The notes beneath the pieces are model-generated. The model did not search any database, was not told where the DNA came from, and saw only the letters and a program-made list of their open reading frames with translations. DNA of 64,000 bases from Wenyingzhuangia sp. 2_MG-2023 (lineage in GTDB: Bacteria > Bacteroidota > Bacteroidia > Flavobacteriales > Flavobacteriaceae): positions 64,001 to 128,000 of the forward strand of contig NZ_JAUOSB010000002.1 in the NCBI RefSeq assembly GCF_030548295.1. The letters are read 5' to 3'. This document shows, piece after piece, positions 12,301 to 20,634 of this stretch. Numbering within the stretch: position 1 is the first letter of the stretch; every line of letters begins with the position of its first letter. Position numbers and translations under genes: made by a program.

Positions 12301-12579
12301 TTTAGAGCCATCTTTTTAACCTCATTAACCACCATTGCCGGTTTAGCTCCTTTGCTTTTAGAAAAAAGTAGACAAGCACAATTTTTAAAACCTATGGCTA
12401 TTTCAATATCCTTTGGTATTGCATATGCTACTATACTAACCCTTTTAGTTTTACCATTATTTTTGTCTTTTAGCAATAGTGTTAAGAAGAATGTAAAATG
12501 GTTAGCTACCGGAAATACTGTAAGTAAAGAAGAAGTTGAACGCGCAATAAAAGAACAACATGAAGAACAAGAGCACTAA
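9379..12579 (+). CDS. RND multidrug/metabolite efflux transporter, HAE1-like
   Basis: This 1066-residue inner-membrane transporter uses the proton gradient to drive export. Length and layout are typical of the AcrB/HAE1 family: a first membrane helix near residues 11-30, a large periplasmic loop, a helix bundle from about residue 335, then a second half repeating the pattern. The family motif GILVDDGIVIAENIYQH sits in the fourth helix (about residues 394-410), with two adjacent aspartates at the usual proton-relay place. The second-half counterpart is GIMVNDGLVLIGKF. The gene overlaps both neighbours, which indicates translational coupling. Confidence 0.95.
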   Translation: MRKIISYFIKYHVAVNVFILAFIVFGIFGISSLKSSFFPLVDSKIINISIVYPGAAPLEIEEGIVLQIEDNLKGLEGVDRVTSISKENSGTITVEIEKGENIDFMLLEVKNAVDRVPSFPTGMEPLVVSKQEEVRQTISFAISGKEVPLATLKQLARSVETDLRAIDGISQIEISGFPDEEIEIAVNETSLIAYNLTFSDVADAVSNSNILTTGGEIKTDVEEYLIRANNKSYYGHELFNTIVKANANGTVIRLKDVAIIRDRFEETPNATYFNQQLSVNITVTSTNNEDLITSAEKIKDYIEVYNQKSENIQIDVIRDMSKTLVQRTELLTENAIVGMILVLVFLSLFLNTRLAFWVAFGLPISFLGMFIFAHQFDVTINVLSLFGMIIVIGILVDDGIVIAENIYQHYEKGKSPIQAAIDGTMEVIPPVVSAIITTLLAFSLFLFLDSRIGEFFGEVSVIVILTLVVSLVEALIILPAHLAHSKALQPYVEEENPSKLKLFFGKMRIINKLGDQLMTYLRDKIYSPTLDFVLKFKVLSISIFFGFLILTVGSIMGGIIKVTLFPSVASDSVTIQLEMPAGTNEKITDSIISLIEEKSFIVNQEFTEKFFDSSTEKQLFENTILSFTSSSSAKLTINLLPGEERPNEIKSFMISNRLQELVGPVVGVEKLLYNSGGNFGGSPVSVSLLSNNIDELKASKKELKAYLETNPLLKDIEDNDPVGIKEIRILLKENAYLLGLDLKTVMNQVRSGFFGVQAQRFQRGQDEIKVWVRYDSDNRNSINDLDKMRIVTPSGNRVFFKDIASYDIIRGEVAINHLEGQREIQISADLKNPNESNTEILDDIRTNFIPDLQSKYPSISASFEGQNREASKLSSSLSTAGSIILLLIYITIAFTFRSYSQPLLLLLLVPFSLTAVAWGHWILNFPVNILSLLGIIALIGIMVNDGLVLIGKFNTNLKEGMKFDDALLDAGKSRFRAIFLTSLTTIAGLAPLLLEKSRQAQFLKPMAISISFGIAYATILTLLVLPLFLSFSNSVKKNVKWLATGNTVSKEEVERAIKEQHEEQEH

Positions 12580-13882
12580 AACCTGTCTATGGATTGCATT
12601 TGCTTTTAGCATTTCAACCCTAAAAGCACAAGAGCTTTTAACACAAGACCAAGCCGTTGCGTTAGCATTGCAAAACAACTTTGGTATAAAAATGGAGAAC
12701 AACAATGTAGCAATGGCTAAAAACAACGCTAGCATTTTAAACTCTGATTACCTACCTACGTTGTCTGGTAGTGCTGGTGCCAACACTAATTTAGACAATA
12801 CAGAAGCCGTATTTTCTAATGGGACTGTTACTGTTTTAAACAAAGCTAAAAGTTCTAGTTACAATGCTTCTTTAAATATCAATTACACTCTTTTTGATGG
12901 ATTTGGTAGAGAATACAACTACAAAAAATTAAAAGAAGAGTATCATTTATCTGAATTGCAAGCTAGAGAAACCATAGAAAACACCATCATTCAGTTGTTT
13001 TCTTTGTATTACAATGTGGCTTTACTTAAAGAAAATACAGCTACGTTATCTCAGAGTTTTGAAATTTCTAAAGAAAGATCTAAAAGATCTGTCTATCAAT
13101 TTGACTACGGTCAAAACACCAAACTGGAAGTATTAAATGCCCAAGTTGATGTGAATAACGATAGCATACAGTTGATGCAAATAGACCAAGAACTAAGCAA
13201 TGCCAAACGCAATTTAAATGTGATTTTAGGAAATGCCATTAAAACAGATTTTGATGTAAATACAGAAGTTGGTTTCAATCTAAAGCAAAAAAAGGAACAA
13301 TTGCTAAACAAGGCAAAAAGTAGAAATATAGCACTGTTAAAATCTGACACCAACATTGCCATTCAAGAACTGGAGGCTAAGCTTATCAAATCAGAATTTA
13401 TACCTACATTGGGACTTACAGGTAGTTACGGATGGTCTAAAAACAACAACAATGCTGCATCATTTTTAACCACAGCTACCAACACTGGTTTGTCTGCGGG
13501 CTTGAGTTTGTCATGGAGTTTGTTTGATAGTAAAAAATACGTTTCTGTTCGAAACACAAAACTCAGTTTAGAAAATGAAAAACTTGCCCAACAAAATATC
13601 TTGATAGAAATAGAAAGAGATTTTAACAATGCTTGGGAAGATTATCAAAACAAATACAAAATTTTTCAAATACAGGAACTGAATATAGAGACTGCTCAAA
13701 ATAATTTTGACAGAACTTTAGAAAAATTTAAGTTAGGACAACTAAACTCTATCGACTTTAGACAAGCACAACTGAACTTATTAAATGTACAATTGAACAA
13801 AAGTCAAGCAAAATACGAAGCAAAAGTTGCTGAATTACAATTGTTATTTTTAAGTGGAGATTTGTTAAATCAAGAATTTTAA
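12560..13882 (+). CDS. TolC-family outer membrane efflux channel
   Basis: This 440-residue protein starts with a signal peptide (cleavage probable after STLKAQ) and contains two outer-membrane efflux protein repeats of long coiled-coil helices (for example residues 170-215 and 360-420). It would form the outer-membrane exit duct for the pump encoded just upstream. Its start overlaps the transporter gene by 20 bases, so the three genes form one unit. A terminator shared with convergent bshA follows. Confidence 0.94.
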   Translation: MKNKSTKTCLWIAFAFSISTLKAQELLTQDQAVALALQNNFGIKMENNNVAMAKNNASILNSDYLPTLSGSAGANTNLDNTEAVFSNGTVTVLNKAKSSSYNASLNINYTLFDGFGREYNYKKLKEEYHLSELQARETIENTIIQLFSLYYNVALLKENTATLSQSFEISKERSKRSVYQFDYGQNTKLEVLNAQVDVNNDSIQLMQIDQELSNAKRNLNVILGNAIKTDFDVNTEVGFNLKQKKEQLLNKAKSRNIALLKSDTNIAIQELEAKLIKSEFIPTLGLTGSYGWSKNNNNAASFLTTATNTGLSAGLSLSWSLFDSKKYVSVRNTKLSLENEKLAQQNILIEIERDFNNAWEDYQNKYKIFQIQELNIETAQNNFDRTLEKFKLGQLNSIDFRQAQLNLLNVQLNKSQAKYEAKVAELQLLFLSGDLLNQEF

Positions 13883-13907
13883 TTTTTATAAAAAACTTTC
13901 TAAGATA

Positions 13908-13948
13908 TAAAAAAGCAGGATTGAAAAATTTCGATCCTGCTTTTTTTA
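13908..13948. terminator. Bidirectional terminator between the efflux operon and bshA
   Basis: AAAAAGCAGGATtg and cgATCCTGCTTTTT pair around a short AT loop. T-runs on both strands let it end the efflux operon and the convergent bshA transcript. Confidence 0.9.
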
Positions 13949-13990
13949 TGTTTTATATTTTCACAGATTTCATAAAGTCTTCTATCTACC

Positions 13991-15124
13991 TTAAGAAACT
14001 AACACTCCTTTATAAATGGCTTCATATTTAGGCAATACGGCATCTATGCTAAAAGTACTCGCCCTATCTAAGGCATTTTGTTTGTATTTCTCTAAGGTTT
14101 CTTTATTTTCTATCAATTTTAAAGTATTCAATGCCATATCATCCACATCACCTACATTGCTTAAAAACCCTGTAACTCCATGAATATTCACTTCTGGCAA
14201 CCCACCTGTATTGCTTGATATTACAGGCGTTTTGGCAGCCATAGCTTCCAATGCTGCCAAACCAAAACTTTCAGACTGAGAAGGCAATAAAAACACGTCT
14301 GAATAGCATAAAATGGTTGCAACTTCTGTACTGTTTCCCAAAAACACAATTTTATCAAACACTCCTAACTCTTTGGCTTTTCTTTTTACATCTACCATCT
14401 CTGGTCCTTCTCCAACCAAAACCAATTTTGCAGGCTTGTGTTCCAATACTTTTGCAAAAACAATCACTACATCACTCGCTCTTTTTACAGGACGGTAATT
14501 ACTGATATGTGTCAAAATAAATTCGTCGTTATTGGCAATATTTCCTCTTTGACAATCATGAACTCCTAATGGATGATTTTCGTACTGTTCTATTTCAATA
14601 AAATTGTAAACAACTTCTATCTCTCTTTTGATATCAAACAATCTGTAAGTATCCTCTCTTAAACTATTAGAAACAGACGTAACAACATCTGAATTGTTGA
14701 TACTAAACTCTACAGCTGTTTTGTAATTAGGATGGCTACCTACCAAAGTAATATCTGTTCCGTGTAATGTGGTAACCACTCTAACCTCTATTCCCTTTTG
14801 AGCCAACATTTGTTTTGCCATATAAGCCGCATAAGCATGTGGAATGGCATAATGTACATGTAAAACCTCTAACTTATATTTTTCGACTACCTCAACCATT
14901 CTACTAGAAAGAGCCAATTCATAAGGTTGGTATTGAAACAACGAATATTCCTGAATTTGAACTTGATGAAAATGAATTCCGCTTGAGATCAAATCTAAGC
15001 GAACAGGCGGTTTGTAAGTGATGAAGTGAATTTCATATCCTTTTTTGGCTAAAGCCATTCCTAATTCCGTAGCCACAACTCCACTACCACCAAACGTTGG
15101 ATAACATACAATACCTATGCGCAT
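13991..15124 (-). CDS. bshA: N-acetyl-alpha-D-glucosaminyl L-malate synthase
   Basis: This is a GT4-family glycosyltransferase of 377 residues. BshA joins UDP-GlcNAc to L-malate, the first step of bacillithiol synthesis, a thiol made by Firmicutes and many Bacteroidota. The N-terminus MRIGIVCYPTFGGSGVVATELG is diagnostic for BshA, and the C-terminal half has the GT4 donor site (LPSQSESFGLAALEAMA). The longest frame begins at a TTG at 15139. I moved the start to the ATG at 15124, because the family begins at this methionine and a near-perfect promoter lies at 15150-15180. The later bsh genes are not in this window. Confidence 0.93.
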   Translation of the reverse strand: MRIGIVCYPTFGGSGVVATELGMALAKKGYEIHFITYKPPVRLDLISSGIHFHQVQIQEYSLFQYQPYELALSSRMVEVVEKYKLEVLHVHYAIPHAYAAYMAKQMLAQKGIEVRVVTTLHGTDITLVGSHPNYKTAVEFSINNSDVVTSVSNSLREDTYRLFDIKREIEVVYNFIEIEQYENHPLGVHDCQRGNIANNDEFILTHISNYRPVKRASDVVIVFAKVLEHKPAKLVLVGEGPEMVDVKRKAKELGVFDKIVFLGNSTEVATILCYSDVFLLPSQSESFGLAALEAMAAKTPVISSNTGGLPEVNIHGVTGFLSNVGDVDDMALNTLKLIENKETLEKYKQNALDRASTFSIDAVLPKYEAIYKGVLVS

Positions 15125-15149
15125 ATTCTTATTTTTCAATATATGTCTA

Positions 15150-15180
15150 CAAAACTACCTCTAACTTACGTTAACACAAA
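15150..15180 (-). promoter_or_regulatory. Bacteroidota promoter for bshA
   Basis: Read on the minus strand, TTTG (15180-15177), 19 bases and TAGTTTTG (15157-15150) match the TTTG-N19-TAnnTTTG consensus at both boxes. Transcription should begin near 15144, about 20 bases before the ATG at 15124. Confidence 0.75.
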
Positions 15181-15288
15181 ATTATTGTAATGTAGATGTT
15201 TAGCAAATAGCAAAAACTAGACCTTTTGTGATTTAAAAAAAAGATTTATTTTTTTATCAAATTTTACGTTCTAATTCCAAAAAAAGAT

Positions 15289-15296
15289 TAAATTTG
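15289..15296 (+). promoter_or_regulatory. -7 promoter box for tRNA-Phe
   Basis: TAAATTTG lies 20 bases before the mature tRNA 5' end, which fits a start near 15303 with a short precursor leader. The -33 element is not clear. Confidence 0.5.
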
Positions 15297-15315
15297 CAAC
15301 CGCTAAGTTAAGCAT

Positions 15316-15388
15316 GGTGCCTTAGCTCAGTTGGTAGAGCAAAGGACTGAAAATCCTTGTGTCCCTGGTTCGATTCCTGGAGGCACCA
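15316..15388 (+). tRNA. tRNA-Phe (anticodon GAA)
   Basis: This is a full cloverleaf of 73 bases. The acceptor stem GGTGCCT pairs with AGGCACC and is followed by discriminator A. The D-loop carries AGTTGGTA. The anticodon stem AAGGA/TCCTT encloses CTGAAAA with anticodon GAA, and the T-arm contains GGTTCGATTCC. CCA is not encoded in full (the genome reads ACA after ACC). It is a single tRNA with its own promoter box and terminator. Confidence 0.98.
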
Positions 15389-15393
15389 CATTA

Positions 15394-15425
15394 AAAACCA
15401 CAACGTAATTGTTGTGGTTTTTTTG
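15394..15425 (+). terminator. Intrinsic terminator after tRNA-Phe
   Basis: AAAACCACAA pairs with TTGTGGTTTT around a short loop and is followed by T residues, beginning six bases after the tRNA. Confidence 0.88.
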
Positions 15426-15462
15426 GTTTATTTGATAAAATCTCTAATTCCTTAAAAGACAA

Positions 15463-16428
15463 CTATTTTATTAGAACTAATGCTTGATACATTATAAACC
15501 TTAAATAATCAATAGCTTCAATATTCTCTTCATCCAATAGTTCTATTCTCTTAAACATCAATAATGAAAATTTTAATAAAAAATCTATTACATTCCTAAT
15601 TCTTGTTTTATCTAATTCTCTAATTAAATATTTTTTTATTTTTTTCACTCCATCTCTCTTTGCTTTTTCGATTTTTTCTCTAACCACAAATTTAATTTGT
15701 TCAGGATTTTTTATATTAGAAATCTTAGATATATCATCAAATAATTCATCATGAATATTTTTAGCTTCTGATATATTATTCAGCTCAGTCATAGCTGTTT
15801 TAGAAACTTGATTATATTTAATTGATAAAATATCAAACTTTATATTGCTAGGCAACATAATCAATCCTTCTCTGTTTTTCTCATCAAAAAAAAGAGAACA
15901 ACCCGCCGAAAATCTCAAAGCCTCTCTCTTAATCTCATCATTAGATATTACAATAATATTTTTGAGATAATCAAAATTAAATTTTACAAGATTACTGTGT
16001 TCGTTTTGAATAAGTCTATTTGCATATTTATCCATTTGGTATAAGCAAGAGAAAAAATCTCTATTAGCTGAATAAATAGGCCATACAGAAATGTTTTTTA
16101 CACCTAAACTTTCAGAATAATCATTATTACATATCTTTTGAAAATTAACAGTAAATTCCTTTTGATCATATAGAGATATATTCTCTAATGAACATAATAA
16201 ATCTATTTTATTGAATTTTGAATTCATTAACTTCTGAGCCTCAACTACCGTTTTAGCTCCTTTTATATTAATAAATTCATCTTCTATTGATTTAATATTC
16301 AATAATTCTAAAAACTCTATAGACATAGAGTCCTCTCCTAATAATTTAATTAAATCTGAAACCTTAATTCCAGTATCTTCTTTTAAAACATTTTCTTTTT
16401 TTAATGTTTTTTTGGTAAAATTCATCAT
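15463..16428 (-). CDS. Hypothetical protein, no recognised family
   Basis: The frame encodes 321 residues from the ATG at 16428; the codon before it is a GTG. I recognise no domain. It appears soluble and mostly helical, rich in Lys, Ile, Asn and Glu, with no signal peptide or membrane segment. A charged helical stretch (about residues 240-275, EKIEKAKRDGVKKIKKY) precedes a hydrophobic C-terminal part. By eye it is AT-richer than its neighbours. It lies between tRNA-Phe and a small-RNA candidate, a common place for acquired DNA. I found no duplicated tRNA end or integrase. It may be an accessory or strain-specific gene. Confidence 0.7.
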   Translation of the reverse strand: MMNFTKKTLKKENVLKEDTGIKVSDLIKLLGEDSMSIEFLELLNIKSIEDEFINIKGAKTVVEAQKLMNSKFNKIDLLCSLENISLYDQKEFTVNFQKICNNDYSESLGVKNISVWPIYSANRDFFSCLYQMDKYANRLIQNEHSNLVKFNFDYLKNIIVISNDEIKREALRFSAGCSLFFDEKNREGLIMLPSNIKFDILSIKYNQVSKTAMTELNNISEAKNIHDELFDDISKISNIKNPEQIKFVVREKIEKAKRDGVKKIKKYLIRELDKTRIRNVIDFLLKFSLLMFKRIELLDEENIEAIDYLRFIMYQALVLIK

Positions 16429-16521
16429 CACTTAATAAGTTATTAACATTCAAAACAACCCTTATTCCCTTTAGAATAAAGCTCTGTTTGAATATTTATT
16501 AAAAAATTCGGAAATAATTAT

Positions 16522-16553
16522 TTTGTAAGAGAAACTAGAATTAGTTACTTTTG
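16522..16553 (+). promoter_or_regulatory. Near-perfect Bacteroidota promoter for a small RNA
   Basis: TTTG (16522-16525), 20 bases, then TACTTTTG (16546-16553) match both boxes of the consensus. No open frame of any length follows on the plus strand, so the transcript is most likely non-coding. Initiation is expected near 16558-16560. Confidence 0.7.
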
Positions 16554-16557
16554 AAGT

Positions 16558-16679
16558 AAATAAGGAAAGACGAGGTAATCTCTGTCTGTTTCTTCTTTTT
16601 TGAAAATAAATTTTTGAGTTCGACGGCAAAAATTTTCAAATTAAAAAATTAAGGGGTATTTCCAGTATCCCTTTTTTTT
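16558..16679 (+). ncRNA. Candidate small non-coding RNA of about 120 nt
   Basis: The interval is bounded by a consensus promoter and an intrinsic terminator and contains no credible coding frame. By eye it can fold into three parts. The first is a 5' hairpin (GGAAAGACGAG with CTCTGTCTGTTTC, bulged). The second is a long AU-rich hairpin whose inner stem TTTTTG/CAAAAA closes the loop agttcgacgg and whose outer part pairs TTTGAAAA with TTTTCAAA. The third is the terminator. I do not recognise the class. 6S-type RNA of Flavobacteria is one possibility that a covariance model could test. It converges with the nrdA gene. Confidence 0.55.
16652..16679 (+). terminator. Intrinsic terminator of the small RNA
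   Basis: AGGGGTA pairs with TATCCCT (one G:U) around a seven-base loop, directly followed by T residues on the plus strand. Confidence 0.8.
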
Positions 16680-16732
16680 ATGCTTATTATTTTATATCCC
16701 TCTGTATTAATTAAAAGGTTAAACAAATTATT

Positions 16733-16793
16733 AAAAAAACTCCTAAGAGTATTAGTGTGCGATAATATCACTACATCGAAAAAGCACTTAGGA
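16733..16793 (-). terminator. Probable terminator of nrdB-nrdA
   Basis: On the minus strand ACTCCTAAG and CTTAGGAGT form a 9-bp stem with a long internal region, followed by seven T residues. The long loop makes it less typical than others in this window, but it sits just past the nrdA stop codon. Confidence 0.7.
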
Positions 16794-16813
16794 GTATATA
16801 TTTACTTTATTTT

Positions 16814-19195
16814 TTAAGATCCACACATTTCACAATCGTCTGGATTCTCTTTAGACTGCAATACCATCGCTTTAAACTCTTCTGCAGACAATGGTTCGTC
16901 TTCTTGTTTCTTTTCGTTTGACAGCGTAAACTTAATTGCATTTACTGCTGATTTGGTTCTTAAGTAATACATACCTGTTTTCAATCCTGATTTCCACGCA
17001 TAAAAGTGCATTGAAGTCAATTTAGAATAGTTGGCATCTTCCATAAACAAGTTCAATGACTGAGATTGATCGATAAAATATCCTCTTTGACGAGACATGT
17101 CAATAATATCTTTCATACTCAATTCCCAAACTGTTTTGTACAAATCTTTCAACTCTTGAGGAATTTCTTCCATGTGTTGAATAGATCCATTTGCTCTCAT
17201 CAACTCTTCTTTCAAATTGTTGTTCCACAAACCTAACTCTACCAAATCTTCTAACAAGTGTTTGTTTACTACAATAAATTCACCAGACAATACTCTACGG
17301 GTATAAATATTTGATGTATAAGGTTCAAACGCTTCGTTATTTCCTAAAATCTGAGAAGTAGATGCTGTTGGCATTGGAGCAACTAACAATGAGTTACGAA
17401 CACCATTTTTCATTACTTTTTCTCTTAAAGACTTCCAATCCCAACGACCACTTAAATCTTCATCATTAACGCCCCACATGTTAAATTGAAACTCTCCTTG
17501 CGACATTGGAGAACCTTCGAACGTAGAATAAGCTCCTTTTTTGGTGGCAATTTCCATAGAAGATTCAACCGCAGCAAAATACAACGTTTCAAAAATATCT
17601 TTGTTCAATTCTTTAGCTTGATCTGAAGTAAACGGCATGCGTAACATGATAAAAGCATCGGCCAAACCTTGAATTCCTAATCCTACCGGACGGTGTCTCA
17701 TGTTTGAATTCTCCGCTTCTTTTACAGGATAGTAATTTCTATCAATAACCGTATCTAAGTTTCTCGTTACTTTTTTCACCACTTTGTACAACTTATCGTG
17801 ATTGAAAAACTTTTCTCCTTTTTTGTTGGTATCCACAAACATTGGAATGGCAATAGAAGCCAAGTTACACACAGCAACTTCATCTTTTGCAGTGTATTCC
17901 ATAATTTCTGTACACAAATTAGAAGAACGAATAACTCCTAAATTCTTTTGATTTGATTTGCGGTTTGCAGCATCTTTGTACAACATGTATGGGTTTCCTG
18001 TCTCAATCTGAGCTTCTAGTACTTTTTCCCACAACTCACGAGCTTTAATGGTCTTACGTCCTTTTCCTTCTGTTTCGTATTTGGTGTACAAAGCTTCAAA
18101 TTCTTCTCCGTAAGTATCATACAAACCTGGGCATTCATTAGGACACATCAATGTCCATGTAGAATTTTCCTCAACACGTTTCATAAACAAGTCGGAAATC
18201 CACAATGCCAAAAACAAATCTCTAGCACGTTTTTCTTCTGCTCCTGTATTTTTTCTTAAATCTAAAAACTCAAAAACATCGGCATGCCAAGGTTCAATAT
18301 AAATAGCAAAAGAACCTTTACGCTTTCCTCCTCCTTGATCTACATAACGAGCCGTATCATTGTACACTTTTAACATTGGAATAATTCCGTTAGAAGTTCC
18401 GTTAGTACCACGAATGTAAGAACCTGTAGCACGAATGTTGTGAATAGACAAACCAATTCCCCCAGCAGACTGAGAAATTTTAGCTGTTTGTTTTAATGTA
18501 TCGTAAATACCATCTATACTATCGTCTTGCATTTGCAATAAAAAACAAGAAGACATTTGTGGTTTTGGTGTTCCTGAATTAAATAACGTTGGTGTTGCAT
18601 GCGTAAAAAACTTTTTACTCATTAAATTATACGTTTCAATAGCTTCCTCAATATCATTTAAATGAATTCCTACCGCTACACGCATCAACATGTGTTGTGG
18701 ACGTTCTGCTATTTCACCATTGATTTTCAACAAATAAGAGCGTTCTAAAGTTTTAAAACCAAAATAATCGTAATTAAAATCTCTATCGTATACAATAGAT
18801 GAATCTAACAAAGCTGAGTTTTCTTGAATCACATTAAACACTTCATCAGACAATAAAGGAGATTTTAAACCTGTACGGGGGTTTACGTACTCGTACAAAT
18901 CTTTCATAGTTGTAGAGAAAGATTTTTCTGTATTCTTATGTAGGTTAGAAACTGATATTCTAGCGGCTAATTTTGCGTAATCTGGATGAGCAGTAGTCAA
19001 TGTTGCTGAAATTTCGGCTGCAAGATTGTCCAATTCAGAAGTGGTAACCCCATCATACAACCCTTCAATAACTCTCATGGCTACTTTTACAGGATCTACC
19101 AAAGGATTCAACCCATAACAGATTTTTCTAATTCTAGCCGTTATCTTATCAAACATTACAGACTCCTTTTGTCCATTTCTTTTTATTACGTACAT
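16814..19195 (-). CDS. nrdA: Class I ribonucleotide reductase alpha subunit with N-terminal ATP-cone
   Basis: This 793-residue catalytic subunit reduces ribonucleoside diphosphates to deoxyribonucleotides. Residues 1-90 form an ATP-cone, the overall-activity site. The catalytic barrel carries the first redox cysteine in MSSCFLLQ and the Asn-x-Cys-x-Glu active site in SNLCTEI, with its partner cysteine in VAVCNLAS. The Tyr-Tyr radical relay lies in GMYYLRT. The C-terminal shuttle pair is CEMCGS. The sequence is closest to the eukaryotic-type class Ia enzyme. It lies about 100 bases downstream of its beta subunit gene. A second, differently built alpha subunit is at 21926. Confidence 0.96.
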   Translation of the reverse strand: MYVIKRNGQKESVMFDKITARIRKICYGLNPLVDPVKVAMRVIEGLYDGVTTSELDNLAAEISATLTTAHPDYAKLAARISVSNLHKNTEKSFSTTMKDLYEYVNPRTGLKSPLLSDEVFNVIQENSALLDSSIVYDRDFNYDYFGFKTLERSYLLKINGEIAERPQHMLMRVAVGIHLNDIEEAIETYNLMSKKFFTHATPTLFNSGTPKPQMSSCFLLQMQDDSIDGIYDTLKQTAKISQSAGGIGLSIHNIRATGSYIRGTNGTSNGIIPMLKVYNDTARYVDQGGGKRKGSFAIYIEPWHADVFEFLDLRKNTGAEEKRARDLFLALWISDLFMKRVEENSTWTLMCPNECPGLYDTYGEEFEALYTKYETEGKGRKTIKARELWEKVLEAQIETGNPYMLYKDAANRKSNQKNLGVIRSSNLCTEIMEYTAKDEVAVCNLASIAIPMFVDTNKKGEKFFNHDKLYKVVKKVTRNLDTVIDRNYYPVKEAENSNMRHRPVGLGIQGLADAFIMLRMPFTSDQAKELNKDIFETLYFAAVESSMEIATKKGAYSTFEGSPMSQGEFQFNMWGVNDEDLSGRWDWKSLREKVMKNGVRNSLLVAPMPTASTSQILGNNEAFEPYTSNIYTRRVLSGEFIVVNKHLLEDLVELGLWNNNLKEELMRANGSIQHMEEIPQELKDLYKTVWELSMKDIIDMSRQRGYFIDQSQSLNLFMEDANYSKLTSMHFYAWKSGLKTGMYYLRTKSAVNAIKFTLSNEKKQEDEPLSAEEFKAMVLQSKENPDDCEMCGS

Positions 19196-19292
19196 AAGCT
19201 TAGTTTTTGTTAATTAATAGGGACTAACAATCTAACAACGTTGCAAAAGCAATGCTGCAAAAAAGTTAAAATATAAATTTATTCTGTTTGTT

Positions 19293-20264
19293 TTAGAAAT
19301 CAGCATCAAAGCTAATCTCACCTGTACCTCCAGATTTCACACCTGCTTTTTGATAATCAGATACTCTTTTCTCAAAGAAATTTGTTTTTCCTTCTAAAGA
19401 AATCATATCCATAAAATCAAAAGGATTGGTAGATCCGTATACTTTCTCACATCCAAACTCTACCAATAATCTATCTGTTACAAACTCTAAATATTGACTC
19501 ATCAATTTAGCATTCATTCCAATCAAACTAACAGGTAAAGACTCAGTAATAAATACTTTTTCTATATCCAAAGCATTGGTGATGATCTCTACAATACGTT
19601 CTTTTGGTACTTTGTTTATAATATGATTGTTGTGCAAGTGTACTGCAAAATCACAATGCAAACCTTCATCACGAGAAATCAACTCATTTGAAAATGTCAA
19701 TCCTGGTAACAAACCACGTTTTTTCATCCAGAATATAGCACAGAAACTTCCTGAAAAGAAAATTCCTTCTACTGCTGCAAAAGCAATCAATCTTTCTGCA
19801 AAAGATTCTGAATCTATCCATTTTAAAGCCCAATCTGCTTTTAATTTAATCGCTGGAAAATACTCAATTGCTTTAAAAAGTTTGTTCTTTTCTTCTTCAT
19901 TTTTCACATAAGTATCAATCAACAAAGAGTATACTTCTGAGTGAATGTTTTCCATCATAATTTGGAAACCATAGAAAAATTTAGCTTCTGCATATTGAAC
20001 TTCACTGACAAAGTTTTCGGCCAAATTTTCATTTACAATTCCATCAGATGCAGCAAAGAATGCTAATATGTGTTTGATGAAATAACGTTCATCATCATTT
20101 AATTTAGTTTCCCAATCTACCACATCTTGGTGTAAATCAATTTCTTCTGCTGTCCAAATGCTTGCTTCTTGTTTTTTATACCATTCCCAAATATCTTGGT
20201 GTTGTATAGGAAAAATTACAAATCTATTAGGGTCGTCTTGTAAAATCGGTTCTATTTGGGACAT
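19293..20264 (-). CDS. nrdB: Class I ribonucleotide reductase beta subunit, eukaryotic type
   Basis: This 323-residue radical-generating subunit pairs with the alpha subunit downstream. Di-metal ligands are visible: Asp in FFAASDGIV, Glu and His in [10 protein letters not shown], Glu in AVEGIFFSG, and Glu/His in [10 protein letters not shown]. The radical tyrosine is in place, seven residues after the first bridging Glu. The C-terminal tail ends in SFDADF, resembling the eukaryotic R2 tail that docks on alpha. The gene is transcribed away from the second reductase locus, and 370 bases separate the two start codons. Confidence 0.96.
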   Translation of the reverse strand: MSQIEPILQDDPNRFVIFPIQHQDIWEWYKKQEASIWTAEEIDLHQDVVDWETKLNDDERYFIKHILAFFAASDGIVNENLAENFVSEVQYAEAKFFYGFQIMMENIHSEVYSLLIDTYVKNEEEKNKLFKAIEYFPAIKLKADWALKWIDSESFAERLIAFAAVEGIFFSGSFCAIFWMKKRGLLPGLTFSNELISRDEGLHCDFAVHLHNNHIINKVPKERIVEIITNALDIEKVFITESLPVSLIGMNAKLMSQYLEFVTDRLLVEFGCEKVYGSTNPFDFMDMISLEGKTNFFEKRVSDYQKAGVKSGGTGEISFDADF

Positions 20265-20634
20265 TTTATATTGTGTATGAGTTAGTTATCTTTTTTTATG
20301 ACTTTAGCAAAGATTGTAAAAAATAGTCTTAAAAGAAAGATATACTTTTCCACAAAGCTCTAAAGTTCTTAACAAAATGGAATTCTAAACATATGTCTAT
20401 ACTATTAAAACAAGCTTAAAAAGAGAATCTCAAAATGAGATTTCAGCCTTTTATTTTTTGTTTTTATTAGTTTTTTCGCTGTTTCTAAATGTTAAAAACT
20501 AATTAGTTTTTCTCTCAAGCTCAACAAAATCAGTATTTAGAGACATTCTAAACATTGTCGATAACTAAATACACCACGTCTCCATCTCAGCCTATTTATT
20601 CTATAATTTTATATGAAATAAAAAACGCACTGTA
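20265..20634. promoter_or_regulatory. Shared divergent regulatory region between two ribonucleotide reductase loci
   Basis: This 370-base gap has no credible gene. It must hold the promoters of both divergent nrd operons. A perfect 18-base palindrome, AAAAACTAATTAGTTTTT, lies at 20494-20511, and a short inverted repeat (ATCTCA-aaa-TGAGAT) near 20425-20445. A minus-strand box close to the -7 consensus (AATCTTTG, 20315-20308) would serve nrdB. I see no match to the usual NrdR box, so the regulator is unknown. Confidence 0.5.

Noticed and set aside
15370-16810. Genomic island inserted at tRNA-Phe
   Set aside because: I looked for a second copy of the tRNA 3' end and for an integrase or transposase and found neither, so only the unknown gene itself hints at insertion.
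20265-20634. NrdR box or adenosylcobalamin riboswitch between the nrd operons
   Set aside because: No sequence close to the NrdR consensus or to the conserved B12-box was found by eye.
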